The notes under the pieces: generated by a model
Told to the model about the DNA's origin: nothing
The model's input: only the letters and a program-made list of their open reading frames with translations
Databases searched by the model: none
Shown: positions 15,745-24,344 of the stretch, piece after piece
How positions within the stretch are numbered: position 1 is the first letter of the stretch
Layout: each line of letters starts with the position of its first letter
Source of the DNA: Hydrogenophaga sp. RAC07
GTDB lineage: Bacteria; Pseudomonadota; Gammaproteobacteria; Burkholderiales; Burkholderiaceae_C
NCBI RefSeq assembly: GCF_001713375.1
Contig: NZ_CP016449.1
Location: 4,259,501-4,323,500 of the forward strand
DNA: 64,000 nt
Direction: 5' to 3'
Program-made: the position numbers and the translations under genes

Positions 15745-17073
15745 TCAGGCCGCGTTGCCGTAGCGCTCCAGCTCCCAGTCGCTCACCTGCTGGCTGTAGC
15801 TGGCCCATTCGGCGTGCTTGAGCGTGAGGAATTCGGCGCAGAAGGCGTCGCCCACGGCGACGCGCAGCGGCGCGTCCTGCTCCAGGGCCTGCAATGCCGC
15901 GAACAGGTCGCGCGGCAGCCGGTCGGGCAAAGCCTCACCGCGCGCGTGCCGCTCGTACAAGTCGTCCGTGCAAGGCGTGGCGGCGGGCAGGGCCTGCTCG
16001 ATGCCGGAGAGTCCCGCCGCCAGCGTGCCGGCGATGGCGGCGTACACGTTGCAGGACGGGTCGGGCAGGCGCCATTCGATGCGCCCGGCCACGGTGCGCA
16101 CGAGGCACGTGCGGTTGTTGTCGCCCATGGCCTTCCACACCGGTGACCAGGTGGTGCCCGACGCGCTGCGGCTGGCGGCCAGGCGCTTGTAGCTGTTGGC
16201 GGTGGGCGCGCACAAGGCGGCCAGCGCGTCGGCGTGGTGCAGCAGGCCGGCGGCGAACTGGTGGCCAGTGGTGCTCAGACCCAGCGCGCCAGCCGGGTCG
16301 GCCATCACGGCGTTGCCGTTGGCATCGGTCAGGCTCAGGTGAAAGTGCAAGCCACTGCCTGGCGCGTGCGCCAGCGGCTTGGGCATGGTGGAAAACACCG
16401 CGCCGTGTTGCGACGCCACGGCCTGCGCGGCGAGCTTGAAGAGCTGGTAGCGGTCGGCCGCGGCCAACGCGTCGTCGTGCTGGTAGTTGATCTCGTACTG
16501 GCCGCACGCGTCTTCGTGGTCGATCTGCTGCAACTGGAAACCGAGCCCGGTGAGCGTCTGGCGCATGGCGTCGAGAAACGCGAAGTTGCGGCCGATGGCC
16601 TGCAGGTCGTACGAGGGTTTGGCAAGCCCGTCCTGCGCATCGGCCACCTGCCAGCGGCCCTGCGCATCGCGCTTGAGCAGGAAGAACTCGGGCTCGATGC
16701 CGACCCACAACGTCCAGCCGCGCGCGCGCAAGTGTTCGACCTGGCGCTTGAGCACCTGGCGCGAGCAGGTGTCCAGCGGTTCACCGCCGGCAAAACCGTC
16801 GCACACCGCGTGCGCCACGCCGGGCATGAAGGGCAGCGGGCGCAGGCTCTCGGGCACCACGCGCCCCATGTACTCGCTGCGCGCGCCCATGCGCGGCAGG
16901 CCGGTGCCGCTGATGCTGGGGCCGGAGAACCCCGCGCCGCTGCTCACCGCACCGGGCAGGCCATCCAGCGGCACCAGCTTGCCCTTGGGCCCGCCGGGCA
17001 GGTCGGTGAAGGTGGTGAGCACCGAGTGGATGCCCTGAGCGCGCAGGGCTTCCATGCGCTCCTGCAACGTCAA
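15745..17073 (-). CDS. Type III glutamine synthetase-like ligase
   Basis: 442 aa. GS catalytic-barrel landmarks are visible: GIEPEFFLL (metal-binding Glu, about residue 123), CGQYEINYQHDDAL, GSGLHFHLSL and NSYKRL, with R residues of the ATP/glutamate site near EWRLPDPS. Members of this subgroup are annotated as type III glutamate-ammonia ligase or gamma-glutamyl amide ligases. In a polyamine operon it may glutamylate an amine. The TTG at 17073 overlaps the gabT stop and has GGAGG eight bases upstream. ATG at 17055 is the alternative. Confidence 0.75.
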   Translation of the reverse strand: MTLQERMEALRAQGIHSVLTTFTDLPGGPKGKLVPLDGLPGAVSSGAGFSGPSISGTGLPRMGARSEYMGRVVPESLRPLPFMPGVAHAVCDGFAGGEPLDTCSRQVLKRQVEHLRARGWTLWVGIEPEFFLLKRDAQGRWQVADAQDGLAKPSYDLQAIGRNFAFLDAMRQTLTGLGFQLQQIDHEDACGQYEINYQHDDALAAADRYQLFKLAAQAVASQHGAVFSTMPKPLAHAPGSGLHFHLSLTDANGNAVMADPAGALGLSTTGHQFAAGLLHHADALAALCAPTANSYKRLAASRSASGTTWSPVWKAMGDNNRTCLVRTVAGRIEWRLPDPSCNVYAAIAGTLAAGLSGIEQALPAATPCTDDLYERHARGEALPDRLPRDLFAALQALEQDAPLRVAVGDAFCAEFLTLKHAEWASYSQQVSDWELERYGNAA

Positions 17074-18368
17074 GCGAGCACCTCCGCCAGCGCGGCGTCA
17101 AACACGGCCAGCCCCTCGGCGAACACGCTGTCTTCAATGGTGAGCGGGAACAGGAAACGGATCACGTTGCCGTAGACACCGCAGGTCAGCAGCAGCAGGC
17201 CGCGCTTGAGCGCCGCCGTTTGTACCTTCTTCGTGGTGTCGGCGTCGGGTGCACCTTTGGCGTCGATGAACTCGCAAGCCACCATGGCGCCCAGGCCGCG
17301 CACGTCGCCCAAGCGCTTGGGGTACACGGCGCGCTGCGCGATCAGGTGGCCGATGAGCTGGTCGCCCAGCTTCTGCGCGCGCTCGGGCAGGCGCTCCTCG
17401 GCCATCACGTCCAGCACCGCATGCGAGGCGGCGATGGCCAGCGGGTTGCCGGCGTAGGTGCCGCCCAGGCCGCCCGGGGCCGGGCCGTCCATGATGGCGG
17501 CCTTGCCCGACACGGCCGAGAGCGTGGTGCCACCGGCCATGCTCTTGGCCATGGTCATGAGGTCGGGGCTCACGCCGTAATGCTCCATCGCAAACATCTT
17601 GCCGGTGCGCGCAAAGCCGGTCTGCACCTCGTCGGCCACCAGCAGGATGCCGTGCTGGTCGCACAGCACGCGCAGCCACTTCACGGCCGCCGGCTGGATG
17701 GGGTTGAAGCCGCCCTCGCCCTGCACCGGTTCAAACACGATGGCCGCCACGCGGCTGGGCTCGATGTCGCACTTGAAGAGCTGCTCCATCGCGTGCTTGG
17801 TGTCGTCGAGCGAACTGCAGTGGCAGGGGAAGGGCACGTGGTAGATCTCGGGCGGGAACGGGCCGAAGCCGGCCTTGTAGGGCTGCACCTTGCCGGTGAG
17901 CGCGACCGAGAACATGCTGCGGCCGTGGAACGCACCGCCAAACGCAATGACGCCGGTGCGCCCGGTGCTGTAGCGCGCGATCTTCATCGCGTTCTCGATC
18001 GCCTCGGCGCCGGTGGAGAAAAACGCGGTCTTCACCGGTCCGTCGATCGGCACGATGGCGTTGATGCGCTCGGCCAATGCCACGTACTCGGTGTAGGGCA
18101 CGACCTGGTAGCAGCTGTGCGTGAAACGCTGCAGCTGCGCGGCGATGGCCGCCTGCACCTTGGGGTGCACGTGGCCGGTGTTGAGCACCGCGATGCCGCC
18201 CGCAAAGTCGATGAAGCGGCGGCCCTCGATGTCCCAGAACTCGGCGTTTTTCGCCTTGTCGATGAAGAAGTCCCCCATCACGCCCACACCGCGCGGTGTG
18301 GCGTCGAGCCGGCGCTGGTGCCAGGCGGCGTTGGTGCTGTCGGTCTTGATGTCGTTCATGGCGTTCAT
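17070..18368 (-). CDS. gabT: 4-aminobutyrate (GABA) transaminase
   Basis: 432 aa, class III PLP aminotransferase. GTGAEAIENAMKIARY-type cofactor loop (about residues 108-122), the aspartate of VADEVQTGFARTG (about 240) and the PLP lysine in TMAKSMAGG (about 266) are present. It converts GABA plus 2-oxoglutarate to succinate semialdehyde plus glutamate, the step after PuuD. GGAGA six bases before the ATG at 18368 fixes the start. It is followed by the coupled GS-like gene, and a REP-like hairpin separates it from puuC upstream. Confidence 0.88.
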   Translation of the reverse strand: MNAMNDIKTDSTNAAWHQRRLDATPRGVGVMGDFFIDKAKNAEFWDIEGRRFIDFAGGIAVLNTGHVHPKVQAAIAAQLQRFTHSCYQVVPYTEYVALAERINAIVPIDGPVKTAFFSTGAEAIENAMKIARYSTGRTGVIAFGGAFHGRSMFSVALTGKVQPYKAGFGPFPPEIYHVPFPCHCSSLDDTKHAMEQLFKCDIEPSRVAAIVFEPVQGEGGFNPIQPAAVKWLRVLCDQHGILLVADEVQTGFARTGKMFAMEHYGVSPDLMTMAKSMAGGTTLSAVSGKAAIMDGPAPGGLGGTYAGNPLAIAASHAVLDVMAEERLPERAQKLGDQLIGHLIAQRAVYPKRLGDVRGLGAMVACEFIDAKGAPDADTTKKVQTAALKRGLLLLTCGVYGNVIRFLFPLTIEDSVFAEGLAVFDAALAEVLA

Positions 18369-18390
18369 GGCTGTCTCCTTGGCAATTACC

Positions 18391-18411
18391 CCCTCTCCCT
18401 CTGGGAGAGGG
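18391..18411. repeat. REP-like palindrome between puuC and gabT
   Basis: CCCTCTCCC and GGGAGAGGG form a perfect 9-bp stem with a 3-base loop, followed by GGTGAGGGC. Such units are scattered in intergenic regions of many proteobacteria; here it could adjust mRNA stability or transcription between puuC and gabT. No T-run follows on either strand. Confidence 0.7.
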
Positions 18412-18429
18412 TCGGGGTGAGGGCTCGCG

Positions 18430-19899
18430 TCACACCGGGCTGTCGATGCGAATCCACGTCGTCTTGGTTTCCGTGTACTTGTCGAACGCGTGCAGCGACT
18501 TGTCGCGCCCCACGCCGCTCTGCTTGAAACCACCGAAGGGCACGGTGATGTCGTCCTCGTCGTACTGGTTCACGTGCACCGTGCCCGCGCGCAGCGCACG
18601 CGCCACGCCGTGCGCCTTGTTGATGTCGCTGGTCCACACGGCGGCCTGCAGGCCATACACGCTGTTGTTGGCCTCGCGCACCACCTCGGCCGCGTCGGTG
18701 AAGCTCAGCACCGACAACACCGGGCCAAAGATCTCCTCGCGCGCGATCGTCATCTGCGGCGTCACGCCGTCAAAGATGGTGGGCAGCACGTAGTTGCCAC
18801 CGGCCACCGGCATGGCCGCCTCGCCACCGGCCAGCAGTGTGGCGCCTTCGTTCTTGCCCGACTCGATGTAACGCAGCACCGTGTCCATCTGCACCTTGTC
18901 GACGATGGCGCCCATGGTCGTGGCCTTGTCCAGCGGGTTGCCCGGCTGGTAGTCGGGCACCAGCTTCAAGGCCTTCTCCAGGAACGCGTCCTTGATCGAG
19001 GCCTCGATGAACAGGCGCGAGGGTGCATTGCAGCTCTCGCCCTGGTTGAAAAAGATGCTGCCCACCGCGGCTTCCACCGCGCGGTCGAGGTTGGGGCAAT
19101 CGGCGAACACGATGTTGGGCGACTTGCCACCCAGCTCGGTCCAGGCGCGCTTGAGGTTGCTCTGCCCGGCCATCACGTGGATCTGTTTGCCCACGCGCGT
19201 GCTGCCGGTGAACGCAATGCAGTCCACATCCATGTGCAGCGCCAGCGGGCTGCCGGCCTCGGGGCCGTAGCCCGGCACCACGTTGAACACGCCGGGCGGG
19301 ATGCCGGCGGCCAGGGCCAGCTCGGCCAGGCGCAGCGCGGTGAGCGGGCTTTTTTCGCTCGGCTTCAAGACCACCGAGTTGCCGGCGGCCAGCGCCGGTG
19401 CAATCTTCCAGGCCGCCATGATCATGGGGTAGTTCCAGGGCACGATCACGCCCACCACACCCACCGGCTCGCGCGTGATCAGCGCCAGCGCGTTGCGCCC
19501 CGTGGGTGCGATCTCGTCGTACACCTTGTCCACCGCCTCGCCGTACCAGCGGATGCAGTTGGCCGCGCTGTTCACGTCCACGCCCTTGGCGTACTTGATG
19601 GGCTTGCCCATGTCCAGCGTTTCGGTCAGCGCCAGTTCGTCGGCGTGCGCGCTGAGCTGCTCGGCGAACTTGATCATGATGCGCTTGCGCTGCGCCGGCG
19701 CCATGCCACTCCAGCGGCGGTCTTCAAACGCGGCCCGGCCTGCAGCCACGGCAGCGTCGATGTCGGCCTCGCCACAACGCGCCACCGCGGTCAGCAGGCG
19801 GCCGTCCACCGGCGAGATGCAATCAAAAGTCTGGCCGTCGCGCGCGGCGATGCGCTCGCCGTTGATGAAGGCGCGGCCGTCAAAGGTCGGGGTGGTCAT
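18430..19899 (-). CDS. puuC: Gamma-glutamyl-gamma-aminobutyraldehyde dehydrogenase (aldehyde dehydrogenase)
   Basis: 489 aa, NAD(P)-dependent aldehyde dehydrogenase. The catalytic cysteine is in FNQGESCNAPSRL (about residue 296), the general-base Glu in WTELGGKSPN (about 260), and the cofactor loop is FTGSTRVGKQI. It would oxidise the gamma-glutamyl aminobutyraldehyde formed by PuuB. The assignment to PuuC rests on similarity and on the surrounding pot/puu genes; a broader aldehyde range is possible. The start at MTTPTFDGRAF was chosen on length. Confidence 0.85.
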   Translation of the reverse strand: MTTPTFDGRAFINGERIAARDGQTFDCISPVDGRLLTAVARCGEADIDAAVAAGRAAFEDRRWSGMAPAQRKRIMIKFAEQLSAHADELALTETLDMGKPIKYAKGVDVNSAANCIRWYGEAVDKVYDEIAPTGRNALALITREPVGVVGVIVPWNYPMIMAAWKIAPALAAGNSVVLKPSEKSPLTALRLAELALAAGIPPGVFNVVPGYGPEAGSPLALHMDVDCIAFTGSTRVGKQIHVMAGQSNLKRAWTELGGKSPNIVFADCPNLDRAVEAAVGSIFFNQGESCNAPSRLFIEASIKDAFLEKALKLVPDYQPGNPLDKATTMGAIVDKVQMDTVLRYIESGKNEGATLLAGGEAAMPVAGGNYVLPTIFDGVTPQMTIAREEIFGPVLSVLSFTDAAEVVREANNSVYGLQAAVWTSDINKAHGVARALRAGTVHVNQYDEDDITVPFGGFKQSGVGRDKSLHAFDKYTETKTTWIRIDSPV

Positions 19900-20018
19900 G
19901 GGTCGGTGTCTCGGGTGTGCGGGAAGCCGCAAGTGGCCTCATGCTACGCCCGAAACCCGGGCCGCAGAGCATCCACTTGCCCTCGCCCGCAGCGATCCAG
20001 TGACCCCGCTCGCACCCC

Positions 20019-20879
20019 TCAGTTCGGGCTCAGCGCCACCAGCTCTGCCCGGGTGGCCGCCGCAATCTCCCGCTCGCGCTTGCGCGTGGACCGGGCCACC
20101 CACACCGCATACCCCACGATGCCGATCGTCACGGTCACGATCAGCAGCGTGGCCGCGGCGTAGATGGTCGGGTTGATGCCGCGCCGCGCGTAGCCAAAGA
20201 TCACCTGCGGCAGCGTGTTCACGCCCGGGCCGGAGAGGAATTCGGAAATCACCACGTCGTCGAACGACAGCGTGAACGCCAGCAGGAAGGCCGCGAGAAT
20301 GCCCTGGAAGATGTTGGGCAGCGTGACGAGGAAGAACACCTGCAGGGGTTTGGCGCCCAGGTCCATGGCGGCTTCTTCAATGGCGCGGTCCATCTCCATC
20401 AGGCGACTCTGGATCACCACCATGCCATAGGCCATGCCCAGCAGTGTGTGACCCAGGATGATGGTGAGCATGCCGCGCTCGGGCCAGCCAAAGGCGTTCT
20501 GCGCGCCCACCATGAGCAGCAGCAACGACAGGCCGATCACCACCTCGGGCATCACCAGCGGCGCGTTGACCATGCCGCTGAACACGGTGCGGCCCGGGAA
20601 GCGCCGGTAGCGCACGAGCACAAACGCAGCGAAGGTGCCGAGCACGGCCGACAGCACACCGGTGACCGCCGCGATCTTGAGCGAGAGCCAGAAACCTTCG
20701 ACGATCTTGGTGTCGCGCGTGAGCGCTTCGTACCAGCGCAACGAGAAACCGGTGAAGTTGGCGTCCTGGCGTGTGCTGTTGAAGCTGAACACGATCATGA
20801 AGAACAGCGGCAGGTAAAGGAACAAATACACCGCCGCGAGCCAGAACTTGCCGAAGTGTTTTTCAAGAACTTGTTTCAT
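20019..20879 (-). CDS. potI: Putrescine/spermidine ABC transporter permease PotI
   Basis: 286 aa, six transmembrane helices. The permease EAA loop reads EEAAMDLGAKPLQVFFLVTLPNI (about residues 165-187), where the ATPase docks. It is the second membrane subunit of the PotFGHI importer. The ATG at 20879 with an upstream TGAGG was preferred to the GTG at 20891, which overlaps the potH stop but has no visible Shine-Dalgarno. It is the last pot gene before puuC. Confidence 0.9.
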   Translation of the reverse strand: MKQVLEKHFGKFWLAAVYLFLYLPLFFMIVFSFNSTRQDANFTGFSLRWYEALTRDTKIVEGFWLSLKIAAVTGVLSAVLGTFAAFVLVRYRRFPGRTVFSGMVNAPLVMPEVVIGLSLLLLMVGAQNAFGWPERGMLTIILGHTLLGMAYGMVVIQSRLMEMDRAIEEAAMDLGAKPLQVFFLVTLPNIFQGILAAFLLAFTLSFDDVVISEFLSGPGVNTLPQVIFGYARRGINPTIYAAATLLIVTVTIGIVGYAVWVARSTRKREREIAAATRAELVALSPN

Positions 20880-20887
20880 GCACGGCC

Positions 20888-21799
20888 TCACTTGCGGGGT
20901 TCGGCGGCTTCGCCGGTGTAGTGGTAGTAGATCGCCAGCGGCACGACGATCAGCGCGATCATCACCACCGCCAGTGCGGTGGCGCGCGGCCAGTTGTTGC
21001 TGGTGAACATCTCGTCCCAGACCACACGCCCGATCATGATGTTCTCCGGCCCGCCCAGGAGCGAGGGAATCACGAACTCGCCCACCGAGGGAATGAACAC
21101 CAGCATGAAGCCGGCCACGATGCCGGCCTTGGACAGCGGCACGGTGATCAGCCAGAAGGCCTTGAACGGCGTGGTGCCCAGGTCGTAGGCGGCTTCGAGC
21201 AGGCGGAAATCCATCTTCACCAGCGTGGCGTACAGCGGCAGCACCATGAAGGGCAGGTACACATAGGTCATGCCCACCAGCATCGAGACGTTGGTGTAGA
21301 GCATGAGGATGGGTTCACTCGTGATGCCCACGGCCATGAGCAGCTGGTTGAGCACGCCCTGGTCGGCCAGGATGCCTTTCCACGCGTAGACGCGCAGCAG
21401 GAAAGACGTCCAGAACGGCAGCATCACCATCATCAGCAGCGCCGGGCGCACGCCGGCCGGCGAACGCGCGATGAAGTAGGCGAAGGGGTAACCGAACACC
21501 AGGCACAGCACGGCCGTCCACAGCGCATACCAGATCGAGCGCAGGTAGGCCTCGATGTAGATGGTCTTGAACAGCACACCGCCTTCGTCGCGGAAGATGG
21601 TCCAGTAGTTCTCGTACTTCAGGCTGAGCAGGCCGGTCTGGCTGTCCCAGATCGGCTTGAACGGGTTGATGCTCTCGCCCATGTCCACGAAGCTGATGTA
21701 CAGCAGGATCAGGAAGGGCAGGAGGAAGAAGACAAACAGCCAGACATAGGGCACGCCGATGACGAAGCGCTTGCCGGGCATGGGCAGGTTGATGGCCAT
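20888..21799 (-). CDS. potH: Putrescine/spermidine ABC transporter permease PotH
   Basis: 303 aa with about six membrane helices. The opening segment VIGVPYVWLFVFFLLPFLIL is the first helix, and the EAA loop is EAAYDLGTTPFKAFWLITVP (about residues 203-222). It pairs with PotI to form the inner-membrane channel. It overlaps or abuts both neighbours (2 bases after potG, stop at the potI start), so potGHI form one transcription unit. Confidence 0.92.
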   Translation of the reverse strand: MAINLPMPGKRFVIGVPYVWLFVFFLLPFLILLYISFVDMGESINPFKPIWDSQTGLLSLKYENYWTIFRDEGGVLFKTIYIEAYLRSIWYALWTAVLCLVFGYPFAYFIARSPAGVRPALLMMVMLPFWTSFLLRVYAWKGILADQGVLNQLLMAVGITSEPILMLYTNVSMLVGMTYVYLPFMVLPLYATLVKMDFRLLEAAYDLGTTPFKAFWLITVPLSKAGIVAGFMLVFIPSVGEFVIPSLLGGPENIMIGRVVWDEMFTSNNWPRATALAVVMIALIVVPLAIYYHYTGEAAEPRK

Positions 21800-21801
21800 G
21801 G

Positions 21802-22905
21802 TCAATCCCTCAAGACCACACCGGCCTTGTCGTTCCACCAGAAGAACACGTTGTCCTCCCAGGTGATGTCCGACAGGTCCTGGCGCGACGTGTTGGCTTC
21901 GGTGATCTTCACGCGCAGACCGTCGGCGGCCTGCACGATGTAGGTGTTGTAGGAGCCGAAGTAGGCGATCTCCTTGACCGTGCCGGTGAAGAGGTTCACT
22001 GCCACGCCCTCGGGGCGCTGCTTGCTGATCTCGATTTTCTCGGGCCGCACGGCCAGGCCCACCGCCATGCCCAGGTGGCCCGGCACGCCATGACCCACCT
22101 CGATCTGGCCGATGGCGGTGCTCACCGCACAACGGTTGGGCTCGTCCACACTGAGCTTGCCCTCGAACAGGTTGACGTTGCCGATGAAGTCGGCCACGAA
22201 GCGGTTGGCCGGGTGCTCGTAGATCTCTTCGGGCGTACCCACCTGCAAGACCCGCCCCTTGCTCATGATGGCAATCCGGCTGGCCATGGTCATGGCCTCT
22301 TCCTGGTCGTGCGTGACCATCACCACCGTCACGCCCACCTTCTCGATGATGTTGACCAGTTCAAACTGGGTCTGCTCGCGCAGCTTCTTGTCGAGCGCGC
22401 CCAGGGGCTCGTCGAGCAGCAACAGCTTGGGCCGTTTGGCCAGGCTGCGCGCCAGTGCCACACGCTGCTGCTGGCCGCCGGACAACTGGTGCGGTTTGCG
22501 TTTCGCGTAGGGCGTGAGTTGCACCAGGCCCAGCATCTCGTCGGTGCGCTGTTGCACCTCCGCCTTGGGCAAGCCTTCGCGCTTGAGGCCAAAGGCAACG
22601 TTCTCCCAGATGTTGAGGTGAGGAAACAGCGCGTACGACTGGAACATCATGTTGACCGGTCGTTCGTAGGGTGGCATGGCCGCCACGTCCTGGCCGCCGA
22701 GCAGAATGCGCCCGGAGGTCGGTTTCTCGAAGCCGGCGAGCATGCGCAGCAGCGTCGACTTGCCGCAGCCCGAGCTGCCGAGCAGGGCGAAGATCTCGCC
22801 CTTGCCGATGGAGAGGGACACCTCGTCCACAGCCACCGCCTCGTCGAAGCGCTTGACCAGTTTTTCGGTGACCAGATAACCCGTCTGGGTGCCCGTCTCA
22901 TCCAT
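21802..22905 (-). CDS. potG: Putrescine/spermidine ABC transporter ATPase PotG
   Basis: 367 aa. Walker [18 protein letters not shown] (about residues 42-58), Q-loop [10 protein letters not shown], signature [15 protein letters not shown] (about 138-152), Walker [13 protein letters not shown] and switch His in [10 protein letters not shown] are all present. A C-terminal TOBE/MOI regulatory domain follows. The ATG at 22905 has AAGGAC seven bases upstream; the longer frame was rejected. It drives putrescine import with PotF, PotH and PotI. Confidence 0.94.
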   Translation of the reverse strand: MDETGTQTGYLVTEKLVKRFDEAVAVDEVSLSIGKGEIFALLGSSGCGKSTLLRMLAGFEKPTSGRILLGGQDVAAMPPYERPVNMMFQSYALFPHLNIWENVAFGLKREGLPKAEVQQRTDEMLGLVQLTPYAKRKPHQLSGGQQQRVALARSLAKRPKLLLLDEPLGALDKKLREQTQFELVNIIEKVGVTVVMVTHDQEEAMTMASRIAIMSKGRVLQVGTPEEIYEHPANRFVADFIGNVNLFEGKLSVDEPNRCAVSTAIGQIEVGHGVPGHLGMAVGLAVRPEKIEISKQRPEGVAVNLFTGTVKEIAYFGSYNTYIVQAADGLRVKITEANTSRQDLSDITWEDNVFFWWNDKAGVVLRD

Positions 22906-22945
22906 GTTCAGTCCTTGATGTCTTGATGTCTTGATGTGCAGATAA

Positions 22946-22984
22946 GAAAAAGGGCTGTTCATACGGTGCGTACGAACAGCCCTG
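22946..22984 (-). terminator. Intrinsic terminator between potF and potG
   Basis: On the minus strand, AGGGCTGTTC and GAACAGCCCT form a perfect 10-bp stem, with an inner TACG/CGTA extension after a one-base bulge on each side, followed by TTTTTC. It lies 29 bases beyond the potF stop. It would end much of the potF transcript while letting some polymerase continue into potGHI, a common way to make the binding protein in excess. Three ttgatgtc-like direct repeats lie between it and the potG start. Confidence 0.85.
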
Positions 22985-23012
22985 GGTCAGGTCTGAAGAA
23001 AACCGGGCCGCC

Positions 23013-24191
23013 TTACTTGCCTTTCTTGAAGCTGTTGTAGGCGTTGGCCATGGCTTCGCGCGCTTCGTTGGTGAAGCTGCTCGGCGGGATCATCTTGGCG
23101 AAGTAGTCGGACTCGACAAAGATCGTCTTGTTGCTGGCGATCTCGGGGTTGATCTTGTCGGTCGCGGCCTTGTTGCCGGTGGGGTAGCTCATCTCGTTGG
23201 CCATGGCCGCGGCGTTTTCCGGGCGCAGGTAGAAGTCGATGAAGGCCATCGCGTTGTTCGGGTGCTTGGCGTCCTTGGTCACGGCCATGGTGTCAAAGAA
23301 GATCAGCGCGCCGGTGCTCGGCAGCAGGGCTTCAATCACGTCCTTGGAACCGTTTTCCTTGGCGCGGCCGGCAGCAATGTTCACGTCGCCCGACCAGCCG
23401 ATGGCCACGCAGGCCTTGCCGCCGGCGATGTCGTCGATCATGGTGGAGCTGAACAGGCGCACGTCCTTGCGCACCTTCATGAGCATCTCGTTGGCCGCCT
23501 TGTAGTCGGCCGGATCGTTCGAATATGCGTCCTTGCCGATGTAGTGCAGCGCCACCGGGATGATCTCGGTGGGCGAGTCGAGGTAGGCGATGCCGCACGA
23601 TTTGAGCTTGCTCGTGTACTCGGGCTTGAACACCAGGTCCCAGGCGTTCTCGGGCATGGCGATGCCACCCAGGGCCTTCTCGACCTTGGTCTTGTTGATG
23701 CCCACGGTGGTGAAGCCCCAGGCCCAAGGCACCAGGTGCTTGTTCTCGGGGTCGGCTTTGGTCAGCGTGGTCATGATCGCCGGATCCATGTTGGCCAGGT
23801 TCGGGATCTGCTCTTTCTTCAGCGGCTGCAGCAGGCCGCCTTCGATCTGGCCTTTGGCGAACACGGTGCCGGGCACGACGATGTCGTAACCGGTGTTGCC
23901 CGCCACCAGCTTGGCGTGCAGGGCTTCGTTGGTCTCGAAGGTGTCGTAGTTGACCTTGATGCCCGTTTCCTTCTCGAAGTTGGCGATCATGCCTTCGGGA
24001 ATGTAGTCGGGCCAGTTGTAGATGTTGAGGACCTTCTCGTCGTCAAGCACCGGGCCAGCGGGCACGGGCGGGGCGGCCGGCGCGGCGGCCACCGGCGCAG
24101 GGGCGGCAGGTGCCGCCACGGGCTCTTCCTTCTTGCCGCAAGACGCCAGCAAGACGGCCGACATTGCAATAACCAAAACGTGTTTTTTCAT
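23013..24191 (-). CDS. potF: Putrescine-binding protein PotF, predicted lipoprotein
   Basis: 392 aa. The signal peptide ends in LLASC, a lipobox, so the mature protein should be anchored at Cys18. An Ala/Pro/Val-rich linker (about residues 25-46) tethers the binding domain, which begins KVLNIYNWPDYIPEGM, the PotD/PotF signature. A soluble periplasmic protein is the norm in E. coli, so lipidation and the linker are noteworthy. A strong terminator follows. The ATG at 24191 has AGGAG 13 bases upstream; the upstream in-frame start was rejected because it would bury the signal peptide. Confidence 0.92.
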   Translation of the reverse strand: MKKHVLVIAMSAVLLASCGKKEEPVAAPAAPAPVAAAPAAPPVPAGPVLDDEKVLNIYNWPDYIPEGMIANFEKETGIKVNYDTFETNEALHAKLVAGNTGYDIVVPGTVFAKGQIEGGLLQPLKKEQIPNLANMDPAIMTTLTKADPENKHLVPWAWGFTTVGINKTKVEKALGGIAMPENAWDLVFKPEYTSKLKSCGIAYLDSPTEIIPVALHYIGKDAYSNDPADYKAANEMLMKVRKDVRLFSSTMIDDIAGGKACVAIGWSGDVNIAAGRAKENGSKDVIEALLPSTGALIFFDTMAVTKDAKHPNNAMAFIDFYLRPENAAAMANEMSYPTGNKAATDKINPEIASNKTIFVESDYFAKMIPPSSFTNEAREAMANAYNSFKKGK

Positions 24192-24344
24192 GGTGGTGCT
24201 CGCTCCTGAGAGGGGTTGATCAATGGCAAATCGAACCAAAAGGCGTGGAAAAAGACTGGCAAACCATCTAGCAAGTTCCAGACCCGCCGCCGCCTGAAGC
24301 GCACCTCATCGGTGCGCTCCGAGGTACCGCAGGGGGCATTCTAT

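Noticed and set aside
18386..18425. Coding potential of the palindromic CCCTCTCCC element (DPLPEGEG-like peptide)
   Set aside because: This peptide is the usual translation of a widespread intergenic palindrome and lies upstream of the gabT start.
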